From: Thauera sedimentorum
Lineage (GTDB): Bacteria; Pseudomonadota; Gammaproteobacteria; Burkholderiales; Rhodocyclaceae
Length of the DNA: 64,000 nt
Reading direction: 5' to 3'
Assembly (NCBI RefSeq): GCF_014489115.1
Contig: NZ_JACTAH010000002.1
Location: 1 to 64,000 of the forward strand
Positions 61,938-64,000 of this stretch are shown in pieces; position 1 is the first letter of the stretch, and every line of letters starts with the position of its first letter. A program made the position numbers and the translations under genes. A model generated the notes under the pieces. That model was given only the letters and a program-made list of their open reading frames with translations, had not been told where the DNA came from and did not search any database.

Positions 61938-62993
61938 ATGGCGCAAGACAAGGCGCCGCGCCGCATCCTGGTGGTCGGCCCGTCCTGGGTCGGCGACATG
62001 GTCATGGCGCAGAGCCTGTTCAAGACCCTCAAGGCCGGCACGCCATGCGAGATCGACGTGCTCGCCCCGGGCTGGTCGCTGGCCATCCTGGAGCGCATGC
62101 CGGAAGTGCGCCGCGGCATCGTCATGCCGCTCGGGCACGGCGAGTTCGGCCTCGCCAAGCGCCGCGCGCTGGGCAAGGAACTGGCCGCGGAAGGCTACCA
62201 GCAGGCCATCGTGCTGCCGGGTTCGCTCAAGTCCGCGCTGGTGCCCTTCTTCGCCGGCATCCCGCGCCGCACCGGATTCCGCGGCGAGATGCGCTACGGC
62301 CTGCTCAACGACATCCGCCCGCTGGACAAGGCCGCGCTGCCGATGACCGTGCAGCGCTTCGTCGCGCTGGGCCGGGTGGCCGGCGCACCGCTGCCCGAAC
62401 CCTTCCCGCGCCCCAAGCTGGTCCCGGACGCGGCCAACCAGGAACGCCTGCGCGCTGAGCTCGGGCTCGCCGCCGAGCGCCCCGCGGTGGCCTTCATGCC
62501 CGGCGCCGAGTACGGCCCGGCCAAGCAGTGGCCGCTGGCGCACTTCGCCGCCTTGGCAGAAGACCTCGCCCAGCGCGGCTTCCAGGTCTGGGTGCTGGGT
62601 TCGGCCAAGGACCGCGAGTTCGGCGACATCATCGCCGCCGACATGGAAGACGCGGTCATCAACCTGTGCGGCCGCACCCAGTTGGGCGACGCGGTGGATC
62701 TGCTCGCCATGGCGCAGGCCGCGGTCACCAACGATTCCGGGCTGATGCACGTGGCCGCCGCGCTCGACCGCCCGCTGGTGGCGATCTACGGCTCCTCCAC
62801 GCCGGACCACACCCCGCCGCTGGCCGAACGCGTCGCCATCCGCTACCTGCGCCTGGAGTGCTCGCCGTGCTTCGAGCGCACCTGTCCGCTCGGCCACACC
62901 CGCTGCCTGCACGAGATCACCCCGGCCAGCGTGATGGCCGCACTCACCCAACTCGGCGTGGTCGCACAACCCATGGTGGCGAGGGCGCGCTGA
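61938..62993 (+). CDS. waaF: LPS heptosyltransferase II
   Basis: The ATG at 61938 gives 351 aa (MAQDKAPRRILVVGPSWVGDMVMAQSLF). GT9-family features are the N-terminal VGPSWVGDMVMAQ, the donor-site GAEYGPAKQWPLAHFA near residue 190 and TNDSGLMHVAAALDRPLVAIYGSS near residue 262. It adds the second heptose to the inner core. It lies between hldD and waaC, with 2 nt before it and none after. Confidence 0.94.
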   Translation: MAQDKAPRRILVVGPSWVGDMVMAQSLFKTLKAGTPCEIDVLAPGWSLAILERMPEVRRGIVMPLGHGEFGLAKRRALGKELAAEGYQQAIVLPGSLKSALVPFFAGIPRRTGFRGEMRYGLLNDIRPLDKAALPMTVQRFVALGRVAGAPLPEPFPRPKLVPDAANQERLRAELGLAAERPAVAFMPGAEYGPAKQWPLAHFAALAEDLAQRGFQVWVLGSAKDREFGDIIAADMEDAVINLCGRTQLGDAVDLLAMAQAAVTNDSGLMHVAAALDRPLVAIYGSSTPDHTPPLAERVAIRYLRLECSPCFERTCPLGHTRCLHEITPASVMAALTQLGVVAQPMVARAR

Positions 62994-64000
62994 ATGCGGG
63001 TGCTGCTGGTCAAGACCTCCTCGCTGGGCGACGTCATCCACACCCTGCCGGCGCTCACCGACGCCGCGCGCGCCATCCCCGGCATCCGCTTCGACTGGGT
63101 AGTGGAAGAGGCCTTCGCCGAGATCCCCGCCTGGCATCCGGCGGTCGACCGCGTCATCCCGGTAGCCATCCGGCGCTGGCGCAAGGCGCCGTTCCGCGCG
63201 TGGACCAGCGGCGAATGGCGGCGCTTCACCCGCGAGCTACTGCACGTCCGCCACGACCTCACCATCGACGCCCAGGGCCTGCTCAAAAGTGCCCTGCTCA
63301 CCCGCTACGCCAGCACCCCGGTGCACGGCCTGGACCGCGCCTCTGCCCGCGAACCACTGGCCGCGCGCTTCTACACCCACCGCCACCCGGTCGCCCGCGG
63401 CCGCCACGCGGTGGAGCGCACCCGCGAGCTGTTCGCCCGCGCGCTCGGCTACCCCGTCCCCACCGGAGCCGGCAGCTATGGCCTGGACCGCACGCGCGTG
63501 CTCGCGGGCGCCGGCGAAGCCGCCAATGTGGCCGTGGCGGCCGACGCCCGCCCTTATCTCGTCTTCCTGCACGGCACCACCTGGACCACCAAGCACTGGC
63601 CCGAGGCCTACTGGCGACGCCTGATCGAAACCGCCATTGCCGCCGGCTGGCCGGTACGCCTGCCCTGGGGCAACGAGGTCGAACGGGCTCGCGCGGAACG
63701 CCTGGCGACTGGCCTGGCCGATGCCACAGTACTGCCCAGGCTGCCGCTCGCCGGTATTGCCGCGCAGCTTGCCGGCGCGCGCGCCTGCGTGGCGGTCGAC
63801 ACCGGCCTCGGCCACCTCGCCGCCGCGCTGGACGTGCCGACCATCTCGCTGTTCGGCCCCACCAACCCCGGCTACACCGGCGCCTGGGGCCCGCGCCAGA
63901 TCCACCTGGCCAGCGACTTCTCCTGCGCGCCCTGCCTCGCCAAGACCTGCGCCTACCAGCCCAGCGCGGCCGAGCGCGAGCGCTTCGACCTGGAGCGCGA
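62994..64000 (+). CDS. waaC: LPS heptosyltransferase I (3' end outside window)
   Basis: An ATG directly following the waaF TGA opens a frame that stays open to the window edge (335 codons visible). It reads MRVLLVKTSSLGDVIHTLPA, then TIDAQGLLKSALLTRYA near residue 90, FLHGTTWTTKHWPEAYW near residue 190 and VAVDTGLGHLAAALDVPTISLFGPT near residue 265. These are GT9 WaaC hallmarks. It transfers the first heptose to Kdo. The last few residues are missing, the gene being cut by the window end. Confidence 0.93.
   Translation, partial: MRVLLVKTSSLGDVIHTLPALTDAARAIPGIRFDWVVEEAFAEIPAWHPAVDRVIPVAIRRWRKAPFRAWTSGEWRRFTRELLHVRHDLTIDAQGLLKSALLTRYASTPVHGLDRASAREPLAARFYTHRHPVARGRHAVERTRELFARALGYPVPTGAGSYGLDRTRVLAGAGEAANVAVAADARPYLVFLHGTTWTTKHWPEAYWRRLIETAIAAGWPVRLPWGNEVERARAERLATGLADATVLPRLPLAGIAAQLAGARACVAVDTGLGHLAAALDVPTISLFGPTNPGYTGAWGPRQIHLASDFSCAPCLAKTCAYQPSAAERERFDLER

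Overview
The window is about 64 kb of very GC-rich chromosomal DNA from a Gram-negative bacterium. The gene content points to a betaproteobacterium, most likely Rhodocyclales (Thauera/Azoarcus-like). The order rpsF-priB-rpsR-rplI-dnaB, a GTP-type PEP carboxykinase, a CobC phosphatase with an RHP motif, BluB-type lower-ligand synthesis and heptose/LPS-core genes all fit that placement, but the genus is an inference. I see no phage, plasmid, insertion sequence, CRISPR array, tRNA or rRNA gene inside the window. A near-consensus stable-RNA-type promoter at 86-113 reads out of the left edge.

Layout. 0.2-3.3 kb: ribosomal/primosome/replicative-helicase operon (minus strand). 3.5-9.6 kb: a small exported protein, then mscS-like, crcB and hrpA. 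9.7-15.8 kb: glnS and a four-gene MacAB-like ABC export operon. 15.9-18.9 kb: a 66-aa cysteine-rich protein, uppP, a GlsB-type membrane protein and an AmpG-like transporter. 18.9-26.2 kb: rluB, then a group-2 Mrp cation/proton antiporter operon with A and B fused. 26.4-31.1 kb: lutA-lutB-(2-hydroxyacid dehydrogenase)-lutC with a divergent IclR regulator and a dyad operator over the lut promoter. 31.1-41.9 kb: PBP7-type endopeptidase, patatin phospholipase, malic enzyme diverging from PEP carboxykinase, an aminotransferase, a lytic transglycosylase, ampD and a Tat-exported metallo-hydrolase. 42-48.2 kb: rhlE, a DUF4395-like membrane protein diverging from a ComEA-like protein, a first bluB, a CoA-transferase, and a TetR regulator with an alpha/beta hydrolase.

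48.3-59.6 kb is a cobalamin locus. On the minus strand, btuB-btuC-btuD-btuF-cobA-cobB lie behind one cobalamin riboswitch. A second riboswitch follows cobB and precedes a second bluB. Divergently, cobU-cobT-cobS-cobC assemble the nucleotide loop. REP-like paired palindromes sit in the gaps of this region. 59.7-64 kb holds rfaE1-hldD-waaF-waaC for LPS inner-core heptose; waaC runs off the right edge.

Most of the window is ordinary core genome. I found no clear new multi-gene system. The best leads are regulatory or small: the Cys-rich protein with an FNR-like box and 5'UTR hairpin, the IclR-lut control region with an embedded dehydrogenase, a strong promoter plus dyad buried in the end of ampD, the comEA/DUF4395 control region, a probably leaderless autoregulated TetR gene, the internal riboswitch between cobB and bluB, and the mix-and-match REP elements.
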